Shown here in pieces: positions 17,084 to 25,754 of a stretch of 64,000 nucleotides of DNA (positions within the stretch are counted from its first letter, which is position 1; the number at the start of each line of letters is the position of its first letter). The notes under the pieces were generated by a model. That model was given only the letters and a program-made list of their open reading frames with translations. It did no database searches and had not been told where the DNA came from. The position numbers and the translations under genes are program-made. Origin of the DNA: Aliidongia dinghuensis (lineage in GTDB: Bacteria; Pseudomonadota; Alphaproteobacteria; ATCC43930; CGMCC-115725); assembly GCF_014643535.1 (NCBI RefSeq), contig NZ_BMJQ01000003.1, positions 372,001-436,000 on the forward strand, read 5' to 3'.

Positions 17084-17998
17084 ATGAAACTCAAGCTTGC
17101 TGGCGTCGCTTTCGGCGCTCTGATGGTGGGCCTGGTTGGCGCTGGCGAAGCCAAGGCCGACGCGATTGGTTACGCCTCGCTGGTTTTCAACTCCGCTTTC
17201 TTCAGCGCGCCGGGCAGCACGACGCCCGTCAACCTCACGACCGACATCGATACGAACACGCTGCGGTTCCAGGACAACCTGAAGAACTCGGCCACGCTGA
17301 ACAGCACCACGGCCGGCGATGCGGCGTCGCGTAACTCGCTGGCGCAGACCACGGTCGACCCGGCGCTGGCAGTCGTCGGCAGCTACAGCGGTGGCGAGAA
17401 CAACTTCGGCTTCACGGCGAACAACACCAATTTCGCTCGCTCCGACAGCTCCCTGGCCGGCAACCTGCTGCAAGGCAATGTCCAGTCGAACGTCGTCGCT
17501 GAGACCCAGGTTCTCAACGGCAGCAACGGCCACGTCCAGACCTCCAGCACGAACTCCAGCCAGGTGACGTTCACGGCGACCAGCGCCCTGACGCTGCAGT
17601 TCAACGTCGGCGGTCAGGTCGGCCTGTTCACCAAGCTGTACAACTCGAACAGCCAGCTGCAGACGGCCGACGCGAGCATCCTGTTCAACATCACGATCAA
17701 GAATCAGACGACCGGCCAGACGATCCTGAACTTCAGCCCGGATGATCTGAACAACCAGCTCACGGCGTTCAACACCCCGTCCCAGCAGGGCAACTCGGCG
17801 CTGGCCAGCTTCGGCGACACGTCGGGTTCGTTCACCCTCGTGACCGGCGACACCTACACGCTCTCGATCACCCAGAACGTGCAGGCCGACGCGACCGCGC
17901 TGCCGGAGCCGGGCACCCTCGCGCTGTTCGGCGCCGGCCTCGCCGGCCTCGGCTTCCTCGGCTTCCGCCGTCAGAAGAAGGGCGGCCTCGCCGCCTAA
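17084..17998 (+). CDS. PEP-CTERM sorting domain surface protein (304 aa)
   Basis: Exported substrate of an exosortase. The N-terminal signal peptide is MKLKLAGVAFGALMVGLVGA, with cleavage near AKA/DA. The mature part is rich in Asn, Thr, Ser and Gln and lacks cysteine, as in secreted glycosylated adhesins. The C-terminus is a classical PEP-CTERM tripartite signal: LPEPGTLALFGAGLAGLGFL, then FRRQKK. ATG 17084 follows AAGGGG at 7 bases; the frame is open 9 codons upstream but without a signal-peptide start. The gene is monocistronic, with a sigma-54-type promoter upstream and a strong terminator downstream. The exosortase that would cut before or at PEP is not in this window. Central function is unknown; matrix or floc attachment is inferred. 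Confidence 0.93.
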   Translation: MKLKLAGVAFGALMVGLVGAGEAKADAIGYASLVFNSAFFSAPGSTTPVNLTTDIDTNTLRFQDNLKNSATLNSTTAGDAASRNSLAQTTVDPALAVVGSYSGGENNFGFTANNTNFARSDSSLAGNLLQGNVQSNVVAETQVLNGSNGHVQTSSTNSSQVTFTATSALTLQFNVGGQVGLFTKLYNSNSQLQTADASILFNITIKNQTTGQTILNFSPDDLNNQLTAFNTPSQQGNSALASFGDTSGSFTLVTGDTYTLSITQNVQADATALPEPGTLALFGAGLAGLGFLGFRRQKKGGLAA

Positions 17999-18363
17999 CG
18001 AAATCGGCAGGAGCGTTCCGCTCCTTCCGGTTCGAAGAGAAGCGACACCCTATCCGGGTGTCGCTTTTTTTTACACCCACTCTGAAGCCCTCTTTCCACG
18101 GCCCTCTTTCACAGATGGACTCCCGCGCGTGCTTTGTCTGATGGACCTGTCCACGCCGTTATGGCAGGTTCGTCCCCGCCCGTTTGGCCCGAGACGTCCC
18201 GGATTGCTTCCCGCGCGAAATCCGGACGCGGCTTCGGCAAGCTCTACCCGATATCGCACCCCTCTTTGCCACCAGCGAAAGAAACTTCCGTGCGGGACGG
18301 CTCCCATCTGAAGGCCTCGATCGCCGCCGGCGAGCCGCAACGGGCGCAGAGACCAAAAGCGCC
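17999..18363. other. Intergenic region between PEP-CTERM gene and glycosyltransferase
   Basis: After the terminator, about 290 bases contain no gene I can support. A near-direct repeat (CCCTCTTTCCACGG / CCCTCTTTCACAG, 18089-18115) is visible. A frame that reads into the glycosyltransferase from 18184 lacks a start with a ribosome site. The promoter for the GT pair must lie here but no clear -35/-10 pair could be chosen. Confidence 0.5.
18041..18072 (+). terminator. Rho-independent terminator of the PEP-CTERM gene
   Basis: Ten-bp perfect stem AGCGACACCC (18041-18050) and GGGTGTCGCT (18056-18065), a 5-base loop, then a run of eight T (18065-18072). It begins 42 bases after the PEP-CTERM stop. 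A smaller hairpin (18010-18024) precedes it. Confidence 0.92.
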
Positions 18364-19488
18364 ATGACCAGCGCCCCCCATCTCCTTCATGTGTTCTCGA
18401 GCTTTGAAGTCGGCGGTTCGCAGATCCGCTTCTGTCAGCTCGTCAACGCGCTGGGCGACCGCTATCGGCATTCGGTCATCGCACTCGATGGCCGAACGGA
18501 TGCGCGAGGCCGCCTGCGGCCCGGTGCTCCCGTCGAAATCATATCGTTCGATCATCACAAGACCGGCAGCCTTCGCGACCTTCGACGCTTCCGTCGAACG
18601 CTCGCGACGCTGCGCCCCAATCTCCTGTTGACCTACAACTGGGGTGCCATCGAGTGGGGACTCGTCAACATCATCCGGCCGATCTGCCCGCATATCGCCG
18701 TGGTCGACGGGTTCGGCCCCGAAGAGGTTGCTGCGTCGCTGCCCAGGCGATCTTTCATTCGCTGGTTCGTCTATGGTCGCGCCCGCTCGCTTGTGGTTCC
18801 GTCGCGTGTGCTGGAGCGTGTTGCACGTGACACCTGGCGCATCCCTGCCCGGATCGTGCGCTATATCCCCAACGGCGTGGACGTCGCCCGTTTCCACCAG
18901 CCGCCGGATCCGGCACTGCTTGCCCAGCTCGACCTGACCGGAGCGGAGCCGGTGATCGGGACGATCGCGGGGCTGCGCCGGGAAAAGAATGTCGGCCGCC
19001 TCGTCGATGCGTTCGCCCGGATCGTTCAACAGGGGCGCGCAGCGCGCCTGGTGGTCATTGGCGACGGCCCCCTGCGTCACGATCTCGAAGCGCAAACCCA
19101 TCGTCTAGGGCTCGCCGGCAGAGTGATCTTCACCGGCGCGCTCACTGGCCCCGAGCGGCTGTTGGGCGCCTTCTCGATCTACGCGATCTCGTCCGATACG
19201 GAGCAGATGCCGATCAGCCTCGTCGAGGCCATGGCCACGGGGCTGCCGGTTGCGAGCGTCGACGTTGGCGACGTCGCCGACATGGTGGCATCCGAGAACG
19301 GCCGTTTCATCCAGGGGCGCGACGCCGAAAACTTGGCGCAGTCGCTCGCAGCACTGCTGGACAATCCGACCGAACGCGCCCGGATTGGTGCCGCCAACCG
19401 GGCCGCCGCAACCGCCCGGTTCACCGAACGGAACATGGTCGAGGTCTATGACCGGCTTTTTGCCAGCGCCATGACTGGTCGGCCATGA
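18364..19488 (+). CDS. Glycosyltransferase family 4 (374 aa)
   Basis: GT-B enzyme. N-terminal LLHVFSSFEVGGSQIRFCQL gives the GG loop typical of GT4. The C-terminal donor domain has YIPNGVDVARF, GTIAGLRREKNVGRLVDAFA, VVIGDGPLRHDL and EQMPISLVEAMATGLPVASV with the conserved Glu. ATG 18364 is in the segment GCGCC-ATG-ACC; the long upstream frame is not convincing. It is followed after 19 bases by a second GT4, and both are closed by the terminator at 20840. The position between PEP-CTERM gene and prsT, and the family, suggest a role in the exosortase-linked polysaccharide. Confidence 0.9.
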   Translation: MTSAPHLLHVFSSFEVGGSQIRFCQLVNALGDRYRHSVIALDGRTDARGRLRPGAPVEIISFDHHKTGSLRDLRRFRRTLATLRPNLLLTYNWGAIEWGLVNIIRPICPHIAVVDGFGPEEVAASLPRRSFIRWFVYGRARSLVVPSRVLERVARDTWRIPARIVRYIPNGVDVARFHQPPDPALLAQLDLTGAEPVIGTIAGLRREKNVGRLVDAFARIVQQGRAARLVVIGDGPLRHDLEAQTHRLGLAGRVIFTGALTGPERLLGAFSIYAISSDTEQMPISLVEAMATGLPVASVDVGDVADMVASENGRFIQGRDAENLAQSLAALLDNPTERARIGAANRAAATARFTERNMVEVYDRLFASAMTGRP

Positions 19489-19507
19489 CTGACCGAATGA
19501 CAAATAC

Positions 19508-20743
19508 ATGACCCTCCACGCCTCTCCCGCAGCCGATCGGCGGCCGATCCGCCTGCTCACCTTCACGACGCTCTATCCCAACCCGGAACAGCCGCAGCAC
19601 GGCGTGTTCGTCGAAAACCGGCTGCGTCATCTGCTGGCGAGCGGCGCCGCGGAGACCCGGGTCGTGGCGCCGGTTCCCTGGTTCCCGCTCACCGCTGAGC
19701 GCTTTGGCACTTATGGAAGCTATGCGCGCGTACCGCGGCACGAAGAGCGGCACGGCATCGCGATCGATCATCCGCGCTACTTCCTGCCGCCGAAGATCGG
19801 CATGGTGCCGGCACCGCTCCTGCTCTACTGGGGCGCCCGCCGCGCGGTCGATCGGCTGCGCCGGGACGGCTACGACTTCGACGTCATCGACGCCCATTAT
19901 TTCTATCCGGACGGCGTCGCGGCCGCCCTGCTCGCCCAGGCGCTGGGCAAGCCGCTGGTCATCACTGCGCGCGGCACCGACATCAACCTCATCCCGCAAT
20001 ACGACGTGCCGCGCCGCCTGATTCAATGGGCCGCGGGCCGCGCCTCGGCCATGATCACTGTCTGCGCCGCCCTCAAAACCGCGCTCTCAGAGCTCGACGC
20101 GCCGGCCGACCGCATCACGGTGTTGCGCAACGGCGTCGATCTCAGGAATTTCCACCCGATCGATCCCGGCCAGGCCCGAACCCGGCTGGGCGAGGCGCCG
20201 GGCGGCCTGCTGCTGGCCTCGGTCGGGCACCTGATCGAGCGCAAAGGCCATCACCATGTCATCGGCGCCCTTGCGGACCTGCCGCAAGCGCGACTCGTGG
20301 TTGCCGGCACAGGCCCGGAACGGGCGGCACTCGAGGCGCTGGCCCAGCGGCTCGGCGTCGGCGACCGGGTGCGCTTCCTCGGCCACGTGCCGCACCAGGA
20401 ACTGGCCCAGCTCTATAGTGCCGCCGATGCGCTGGTACTCGCGTCGTCCCGCGAGGGCTGGGCCAATGTGCTGCTGGAGGCGATGGCCTGCGGCACGCCG
20501 GTCGTGGCGTCCGACATCTGGGGCACACCCGAAGTGGTTGCGGCCCCGGAAGCGGGCCGCCTGATGCCGGAACTGAGTGCCGTCGGCGTGGCCCGCGCCG
20601 TCACGGACCTGCTCGCCGCCCGGCCGGATCGGGCCGACACCCGCCGTTATGCGGAGCGATTCAGCTGGGACGAGACCACGGCCGGGCAGATCGCGATTTT
20701 CGAGAAGCTGCGACATGCGGCGCCGACCGCCCGGTCTCGTTGA
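19508..20743 (+). CDS. Glycosyltransferase family 4 (411 aa)
   Basis: GT4 enzyme with an N-terminal LLTFTTLYPNPEQPQHGVFV block that is common among exosortase-associated transferases. It also has DVIDAHYFYPDGVAAALLA, VITARGTDINLIPQ, VLRNGVDLRNF, VVAGTGPERAALEAL and the donor motif SREGWANVLLEAMACGTPVV. It uses an activated nucleotide sugar at the cytoplasmic membrane face. It begins 19 bases after the preceding GT and ends in a 14-base tandem duplication that copies the stop codon region. Donor and acceptor are not readable. Confidence 0.92.
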   Translation: MTLHASPAADRRPIRLLTFTTLYPNPEQPQHGVFVENRLRHLLASGAAETRVVAPVPWFPLTAERFGTYGSYARVPRHEERHGIAIDHPRYFLPPKIGMVPAPLLLYWGARRAVDRLRRDGYDFDVIDAHYFYPDGVAAALLAQALGKPLVITARGTDINLIPQYDVPRRLIQWAAGRASAMITVCAALKTALSELDAPADRITVLRNGVDLRNFHPIDPGQARTRLGEAPGGLLLASVGHLIERKGHHHVIGALADLPQARLVVAGTGPERAALEALAQRLGVGDRVRFLGHVPHQELAQLYSAADALVLASSREGWANVLLEAMACGTPVVASDIWGTPEVVAAPEAGRLMPELSAVGVARAVTDLLAARPDRADTRRYAERFSWDETTAGQIAIFEKLRHAAPTARSR

Positions 20744-20758
20744 ACCGGTCTCGTTGAA
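20731..20758 (+). repeat. 14-bp tandem duplication across a stop codon
   Basis: CCGGTCTCGTTGAA occurs at 20731-20744 and again at 20745-20758, followed by CCGGTCCGG. The first copy contains the TGA stop of the glycosyltransferase (20741-20743), so the second copy is untranslated. This looks like replication slippage. Confidence 0.9.
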
Positions 20759-20839
20759 CCGGTCCGGCGGTCTTGCTATGACATCAGCCACACAGGCCGC
20801 AGCGGGGGCCAGGGCAAATTAGAGAAAAATTAGGATTAT

Positions 20840-20866
20840 CCGGGCGATAGTCCGCCCGGCTTTTTT
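20840..20866 (+). terminator. Rho-independent terminator 28 bases before prsT
   Basis: Seven-bp GC stem CCGGGCG (20840-20846) and CGCCCGG (20853-20859), 6-base loop, then CTTTTTT. It ends the two-glycosyltransferase unit. Because prsT starts at 20895, any prsT promoter must either sit inside this 28-base gap or lie upstream, in which case the hairpin would attenuate prsT. Confidence 0.85.
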
Positions 20867-20894
20867 CCCCTCGTCGGAGGGTCAGGAGTTGCAT

Positions 20895-23708
20895 ATGGGG
20901 ACCGTGTTTTCGTCGGCGCGCTTGCGCCTGTTGACCGCCGCTTCCGGCTTCGTCCTCATCGCCGCACTCGGCGGCTGCGACAACCCGGACAAGAAACAAA
21001 GCAGCACCGGTTCCCTTGAGAAAGCTGCCGAATATCGGGCAAAGGGCGACATCGCCGCGGCGCTCATCGAGACGAAGAACGCGCTGCAGGCCGATCCCCA
21101 TAACGGCCAGGCCCATTTGCTGCGCGGCCAGCTGCTCGCCGATCGCGGCGACATCTGGGGCGCCGAAGACGAGCTGCGCCAGGCGAGCGCCGCTGGCCTG
21201 CCGCCCAGCGACTGGTTCAGCCCGCTCGCTCATTCGCTGTTGCTGCAGCAGAATTTCGTGAAGCTGCGCGAGCTCGTGAACCAGAACAAGGACACCTCGC
21301 CCACGATCCAGGCGCAAGCGAAGGCTTTCGTCGGCGACATCTCCCTGTCCGAGAACAAGGTCGACGACGCCCGGAAGTCGTTCACCGATGCGCTGGCGCT
21401 GAACGCCCAGGATATCGACGGCATGCTCGGCATGGCCCAGGTCGAGCTCGCCGGCCGCTCGTTCGACAAGGCGGCGGACTGGCTGAAGAAGGCGAAGGCC
21501 GCGGCCCCGTCGAGCCCGGAGATCGACCAGCTTCAGGCCCGGCTGGACGGCGCCAACGGCGATTCGGCTGCCCTTGAGGCCGACCTCCGCAGGGCCGCCG
21601 CCGACAAGCCGGACAACCCGTTCTATCAGCTGATGCTGGCCCAGGCGCTCGTCGCCAACCGCAAGTTCGACGAGGCGGACAAGCTGCTGGACGTTGTGCT
21701 GAAGCGGATACCGAACCATCCGCTGGCCAATCATCTGCGCGCCGTCATGCTCTATCGCAACGGCAAGTACAAGGAAGCGGACGAGCTTGAGACGACCGTG
21801 CTCTCGGCGGCACCCAACCTGCGCGCCGCCCAGTTCATCGACGGCCTGGCGAAGTACCCGCTCGGCCAATATGTCCAGTCGGAGCATCTGCTGAACGGGC
21901 TCAATGCCTCGGGCGAAATGTCCGACGAGGCGAGCTTGGTTCGCGCGGCCGACCTCATGCAGCTCAATCGGCGCCAGGAAGCCTATGCGCTGGTGAAGAC
22001 GCTCGAGCCCAAGCACGAGAATGATGCGTTCTTTCTGAAGCTCGCGGCGGCGGCGGCCCAGGCGAACGGCGACCTGCCGAAGAGCCGGGACTACTACCAG
22101 CGGGCGCTCGCGGCCGATCCGAAGAATACCGATCTCCTGACGGCGCTCGTCGCCGTGAAGCTCGATCTCGGCGACACCTCCGGCGACCCGGCCAACCTGG
22201 ACAAGGCGATCGAGGCCGCGCCGGACAACCAAAGGAACCTCGCGACGCTGTTCGGCAGCCTGCTCCGGAGCAAGCAGTTCGACAAGGCGCAGGAACTCGC
22301 CCAGAAGGAACAGAGCCTCCATCCGGACAAGGCGGAAGGATGGACGATGGCCGGCATGATTGCGGCCTTCCAGACCAAGTACGACGACGCGATTACCAAT
22401 TTCACGAAGGCGCTCAGCATCGAGCCGACCGCCTCGGACGCGGTCAACGATCTGGCCGCGGTCTATCTGCAGCAGGGCCGGGTCGATCTGGCGCGCAGCA
22501 CGGTCGAGGACGGCTTCAAGCGCACGCCCAAGGAGGCATCGATCTGCGCCATGGGCGCCAAGGTCGAAGCCGCCGCCAAGAATCTCGATGGCGTGCAGAC
22601 CTGGCTTGAGCGCAATCTGGACATCGATCCGAAGGCGTCGGCCGCGCGGGCCGACCTGATCCAGGTCCTCGTCGAGAAGAAGGAGCCGCAGAAGGCTGCG
22701 TCGATCGGGCTCACCGGCCTGCAGTTGACGCCGGGCGACCCGCTCCTGCTCAAGGCGACTGCCCAGGCCTATCTCGCGGCCAACCAGCCCGACAAGGCAG
22801 TGCAGAGCCTGCGCGAGCTGATCACGGCCAAGCCCGACGCCGACAATTACTATCTCCTGGCCCGGGCCTATCTCGACCTGCACGACGAGGCCCGGCTGCG
22901 CGATACGTTGGAAACGCTGGTGCAGAAGGCGCCGGACTTCCGGCCCGGCCGCATGCTGCTGGCGCGTCTCCTGCTGGACCACAAGGACAGCCTCGACCGG
23001 GCCAATACCATGATCGCCGATCTCGCGAAGCAGCAGCCGGATGATCCGGACGTGATCGAGCTGCAGGCGCGGGCCGCGAACCTCAACAGCGGTCCCAAGG
23101 CCGCGATCGACATCCTGCAGAAATACCTGGCGACCGAGAAGACACCGTCGCGCAATCTCGTATTCCTGCTGAGCAGCGCCCAGTGGGATGCCGGCGACAA
23201 GGACAAGTCGATCCACGGCATCGCGGGCTGGGCCGATGCCCATCCGGACGACGCCCAGGCACGCATGACGCTCGCCACGCGCCAGATTGAGATCAAGCAC
23301 TACGACGACGCGCACAAGACGCTCGCCGCCGAGATCGACGCCCACCCCAACAACTGGGTCGCCCAAAACAACCTGGCGTGGGTGCTGATGACCCAGGGCG
23401 ATCTGGCCGGCGCGCAGGCGCAGATCGATAGCGCCCAGAAGCTTGCCGGATCGCAGCCCGACGTGCTCGACACCCAGGGTCAGATCGCGCTCGCGCGGGG
23501 CGATGCGTCTCATGCGGTCGACGTCCTCAAGCTCGCGACGCTCAACGGCACGCCGAGCCCGACCATCCGCATCCATCTGGCCAAGGCGCTCATCGCGTCG
23601 GGCAAGCCCAAGGAAGCACAAGACACGCTCAAGGCCGTGGTCGCGACTGCCAAAGCTGGCCCCGATGCCGACGAAGCCAAAGCTCTTCTCGCCAGCATCA
23701 AGAACTGA
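20895..23708 (+). CDS. prsT: PEP-CTERM system TPR-repeat lipoprotein PrsT (937 aa)
   Basis: The signal sequence ends in a lipobox (LIAALGGC, lipidated cysteine about residue 30), predicting an outer- or inner-membrane lipoprotein facing the periplasm. The rest, over 850 residues, is an array of tetratricopeptide repeats (for example AQALVANRKFDEADKLLDVV, SLLRSKQFDKAQELAQKE). Length and arrangement match the PrsT family of exosortase A loci (about 920 residues). I choose ATG 20895, 6 bases after AGGAG; a TTG two codons upstream touches the ribosome site and is unlikely. Known family members are thought to help assemble or export the exosortase-linked polysaccharide, but the mechanism is not established. 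A 1027-codon antisense frame spans the gene and is spurious. Confidence 0.95.
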   Translation: MGTVFSSARLRLLTAASGFVLIAALGGCDNPDKKQSSTGSLEKAAEYRAKGDIAAALIETKNALQADPHNGQAHLLRGQLLADRGDIWGAEDELRQASAAGLPPSDWFSPLAHSLLLQQNFVKLRELVNQNKDTSPTIQAQAKAFVGDISLSENKVDDARKSFTDALALNAQDIDGMLGMAQVELAGRSFDKAADWLKKAKAAAPSSPEIDQLQARLDGANGDSAALEADLRRAAADKPDNPFYQLMLAQALVANRKFDEADKLLDVVLKRIPNHPLANHLRAVMLYRNGKYKEADELETTVLSAAPNLRAAQFIDGLAKYPLGQYVQSEHLLNGLNASGEMSDEASLVRAADLMQLNRRQEAYALVKTLEPKHENDAFFLKLAAAAAQANGDLPKSRDYYQRALAADPKNTDLLTALVAVKLDLGDTSGDPANLDKAIEAAPDNQRNLATLFGSLLRSKQFDKAQELAQKEQSLHPDKAEGWTMAGMIAAFQTKYDDAITNFTKALSIEPTASDAVNDLAAVYLQQGRVDLARSTVEDGFKRTPKEASICAMGAKVEAAAKNLDGVQTWLERNLDIDPKASAARADLIQVLVEKKEPQKAASIGLTGLQLTPGDPLLLKATAQAYLAANQPDKAVQSLRELITAKPDADNYYLLARAYLDLHDEARLRDTLETLVQKAPDFRPGRMLLARLLLDHKDSLDRANTMIADLAKQQPDDPDVIELQARAANLNSGPKAAIDILQKYLATEKTPSRNLVFLLSSAQWDAGDKDKSIHGIAGWADAHPDDAQARMTLATRQIEIKHYDDAHKTLAAEIDAHPNNWVAQNNLAWVLMTQGDLAGAQAQIDSAQKLAGSQPDVLDTQGQIALARGDASHAVDVLKLATLNGTPSPTIRIHLAKALIASGKPKEAQDTLKAVVATAKAGPDADEAKALLASIKN

Positions 23709-23847
23709 GGTTGAATCGAACCATCCCTCAGGTTGAATAAATGATGGCGCTTCGAGCGGTGGTATGCTTATGTAGCGGCGTTTTCTAGTTCGCCATTTTT
23801 GTGCCGGGCAACCGGCGAAGGAATTTCTCTCCGGGCAGGAGTTTGAA

Positions 23848-24513
23848 GTGAACCTTGATCGAGACAACGCTCCGACGAGCGCGCCGGTTGCGTCGCCTCA
23901 GGCGACGCCGAACGAGGCGAGTGATCGACGGCCTTCTCGCCGCAAGATTGTCAAGCTGGCAGCAACCGCGGCACCCGTTGTGGTCGCGATGAGCAACCGC
24001 CCGGCCTGGGCCTGCACGCCCGTCGTGCCGTCCGCCTGGTGTTCGACACAGATCGCATCCAAAAAGGGCATTCACCTCTCGCAGGACGCGGGCACGAAAG
24101 GCAGTTGCGGCACCGGCTGCTCACCCAGCTATTGGTCCCAGTTCTTCAAGAGCACCTCGTCCTGGAGCAAGACGAGGAACAATTGCAACAACCTGCCGTC
24201 GAACACCACGACCTGGCGCACGTGCGTGAACAATGCCGGTGCGCCGAGCGTCTGCTTCGGCTCGGTGCTGCACCAGTATTCCGCCACGGACGACTGGCAT
24301 TTCTGCGCGGCCTATCTGTCGGCGATCAACAACAACATGGGGACGTACTGCAACATCTCGCGTTATCCGCTCAGCACGAGCGATATCAGCAGGATGTACA
24401 ACGGCAAGTACGTGACCAACGGCCACACCTGGACGCGGGCGGAATGTATCGCCTATATCCAGAGCCTGTATGATGACAGCACGGCCCGCCAAGGGTTTAA
24501 CCTGGCCTTCTGA
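23848..24513 (+). CDS. Exported ten-cysteine protein, candidate substrate of the adjacent HprK-related system (221 aa)
   Basis: I do not recognise a named family. GTG 23848 follows GCAGGAG. An unusually long polar N-terminus (about 30 residues, Pro/Ala-rich) precedes a twin-arginine-like motif SRRKIVKLA, a hydrophobic stretch AATAAPVVVAMS and probable cleavage after RPAWA. The mature part of about 166 residues has ten cysteines, many Asn, Ser, Thr and Trp, and ends in QGFNLAF. An even cysteine count and export suggest disulfides. The PqqD-like gene follows after 21 bases, so it is the first gene of a four-gene operon. By analogy with PqqD-type recognition domains it could be the protein that the operon modifies or delivers; this is inference. 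It lies 139 bases after prsT. Confidence 0.75.
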   Translation: MNLDRDNAPTSAPVASPQATPNEASDRRPSRRKIVKLAATAAPVVVAMSNRPAWACTPVVPSAWCSTQIASKKGIHLSQDAGTKGSCGTGCSPSYWSQFFKSTSSWSKTRNNCNNLPSNTTTWRTCVNNAGAPSVCFGSVLHQYSATDDWHFCAAYLSAINNNMGTYCNISRYPLSTSDISRMYNGKYVTNGHTWTRAECIAYIQSLYDDSTARQGFNLAF

Positions 24514-24534
24514 TTGCGAGGGATAAGGGCTGAC

Positions 24535-24828
24535 ATGGGCGAGAAGCCTCTTCTCCGCCTCGAAAGCCCGGATCGGTTCTCGTGGCGCCACTGGGACGGC
24601 GAGTTCGTCTTCTTCGACGAACTCTCCGGCGAGACGCGCCTGCTGCACGGCTGGGCCGGCGCCGTATTCGAACTCATCGCGGAACGACAGCCGATCGATA
24701 TGGAGCGGCTCACGAACGAATTGGCCGCGGCGGCCAACCTGCCGCTCGACGACGATCTGCGCATGGCCGTCCGCGAGGCCGTCGACACCCTCAAGAGCTT
24801 CGTGCTGATCGGCGACGCCGCAGAATGA
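24535..24828 (+). CDS. PqqD family protein of the HPr-rel-A system (97 aa)
   Basis: Small winged-helix-type PqqD relative, the fold used as a peptide-recognition element in RiPP pathways. It has FVFFDELSGETRLLHGWAGA, resembling the VLLDxxxGxxYxLNxxA pattern of PqqD, then FELIAERQPIDMERLTNELA and a C-terminal VDTLKSFVLIG. Its size and its position ahead of an HprK-related kinase match the HPr-rel-A grouping. ATG 24535 is preceded by AAGGG at 5 bases; a TTG at 24514 is less likely. Its stop overlaps the kinase ATG by 4 bases, so the two products are made together. Confidence 0.85.
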   Translation: MGEKPLLRLESPDRFSWRHWDGEFVFFDELSGETRLLHGWAGAVFELIAERQPIDMERLTNELAAAANLPLDDDLRMAVREAVDTLKSFVLIGDAAE

Positions 24829-25754
24829 GACTAAGCGACCTGCCGCACGACGAGGCGATGCGACGCCTGCAAGGCCCCGGACTGGCGCTCCGCATGGGGC
24901 CGTTCCGCGTCCGTGTCACCTCTCGCATCCGGCGCTTCTGCCGCCAGTTCGTCGATCTCTACCCCCATCACCGGCTAGTTGAGGCCGAGGAATTCATCGA
25001 CTTCGACATCCGGATGAAGGCCGGGTGGTCCTGGGTCTTCCCGCGCGGCCGCGTCGCGCGCTTCGAGGTCAACGGCGACGCACCGTTGACCCCCCTGCCG
25101 CTCGGCCAGGCCATGCCGCTGTTCGAGTGGGGGCTCAACTGGTGCGTCACGACCCAGTCGCACCGCTTCGTCATGGTGCATGCCGGCATCGTGGCGCGCG
25201 GCGATGAGGCGCTGATGATGCCGGGCGCCTCCGGCTCGGGGAAGAGCACGCTCACGACGGCACTCTGCTATCGCGGCTGGCGGCTGCTGTCGGACGAGCT
25301 GGCGTTGATCGACCTGGAACAAAAGCTGGTCTATCCGATGCCGCGGCCGATCAGCCTGAAGAACCGATCGATCGCGACGATCCAGCGCTTCGCGCCCGAA
25401 GTCCATATCGGCTCCCGCGTCACGGAAACGCGCAAGGGCGAGGTGGCGCTGCTCAGGCCGCCGGCCGCGAGCGTCGCCGAAGAGGATCGCCGTGCGCGCA
25501 TCACCCGCATCCTGTTCCCGCTCTACGATGCGAACACGCCAGCGGAGGGCCTCGCCATCACGCCAGGCCAGTCATTTGTTAAGACCTTTGATAGTACCTT
25601 CAATTACGGCATTCACGGCAAACGCGACTTCGCGCTGCTGGCCGATCTCATGGAACGCGCGCCCGCGGCCGAGATCCGGTACAGCGACCTCGACGCGGCC
25701 ATTGCCCTTATTGAAGGATCCTCACTCTGGTCGGCGCCTCTGACAACAACATGA
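24825..25754 (+). CDS. HprK-related kinase A (309 aa)
   Basis: P-loop protein related to HPr kinase/phosphorylase. The Walker A motif GASGSGKSTLT lies at about residues 133-143. It is followed by the HprK-like segment LLSDELALIDLE (acidic catalytic region) and PMPRPISLKN. The N-terminal lattice domain of true HprK and the HPr partner are absent from the neighbourhood, so it is not the carbon-catabolite kinase. In the HPr-rel-A grouping this kinase occurs with a PqqD-like protein and a nucleotidyltransferase; its substrate is unknown. It overlaps both neighbours by 4 bases (ATGA), giving a tightly coupled operon. It may phosphorylate a protein, peptide or sugar. Confidence 0.88.
   Translation: MRLSDLPHDEAMRRLQGPGLALRMGPFRVRVTSRIRRFCRQFVDLYPHHRLVEAEEFIDFDIRMKAGWSWVFPRGRVARFEVNGDAPLTPLPLGQAMPLFEWGLNWCVTTQSHRFVMVHAGIVARGDEALMMPGASGSGKSTLTTALCYRGWRLLSDELALIDLEQKLVYPMPRPISLKNRSIATIQRFAPEVHIGSRVTETRKGEVALLRPPAASVAEEDRRARITRILFPLYDANTPAEGLAITPGQSFVKTFDSTFNYGIHGKRDFALLADLMERAPAAEIRYSDLDAAIALIEGSSLWSAPLTTT

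Noticed and set aside
20784..23867. 1027-codon open frame antisense to prsT
   Set aside because: It mirrors the TPR gene, has Arg/Leu/Val/Gly-rich composition typical of antisense frames in GC-rich DNA, and shows no family motif, while the plus strand has a lipobox and TPRs.
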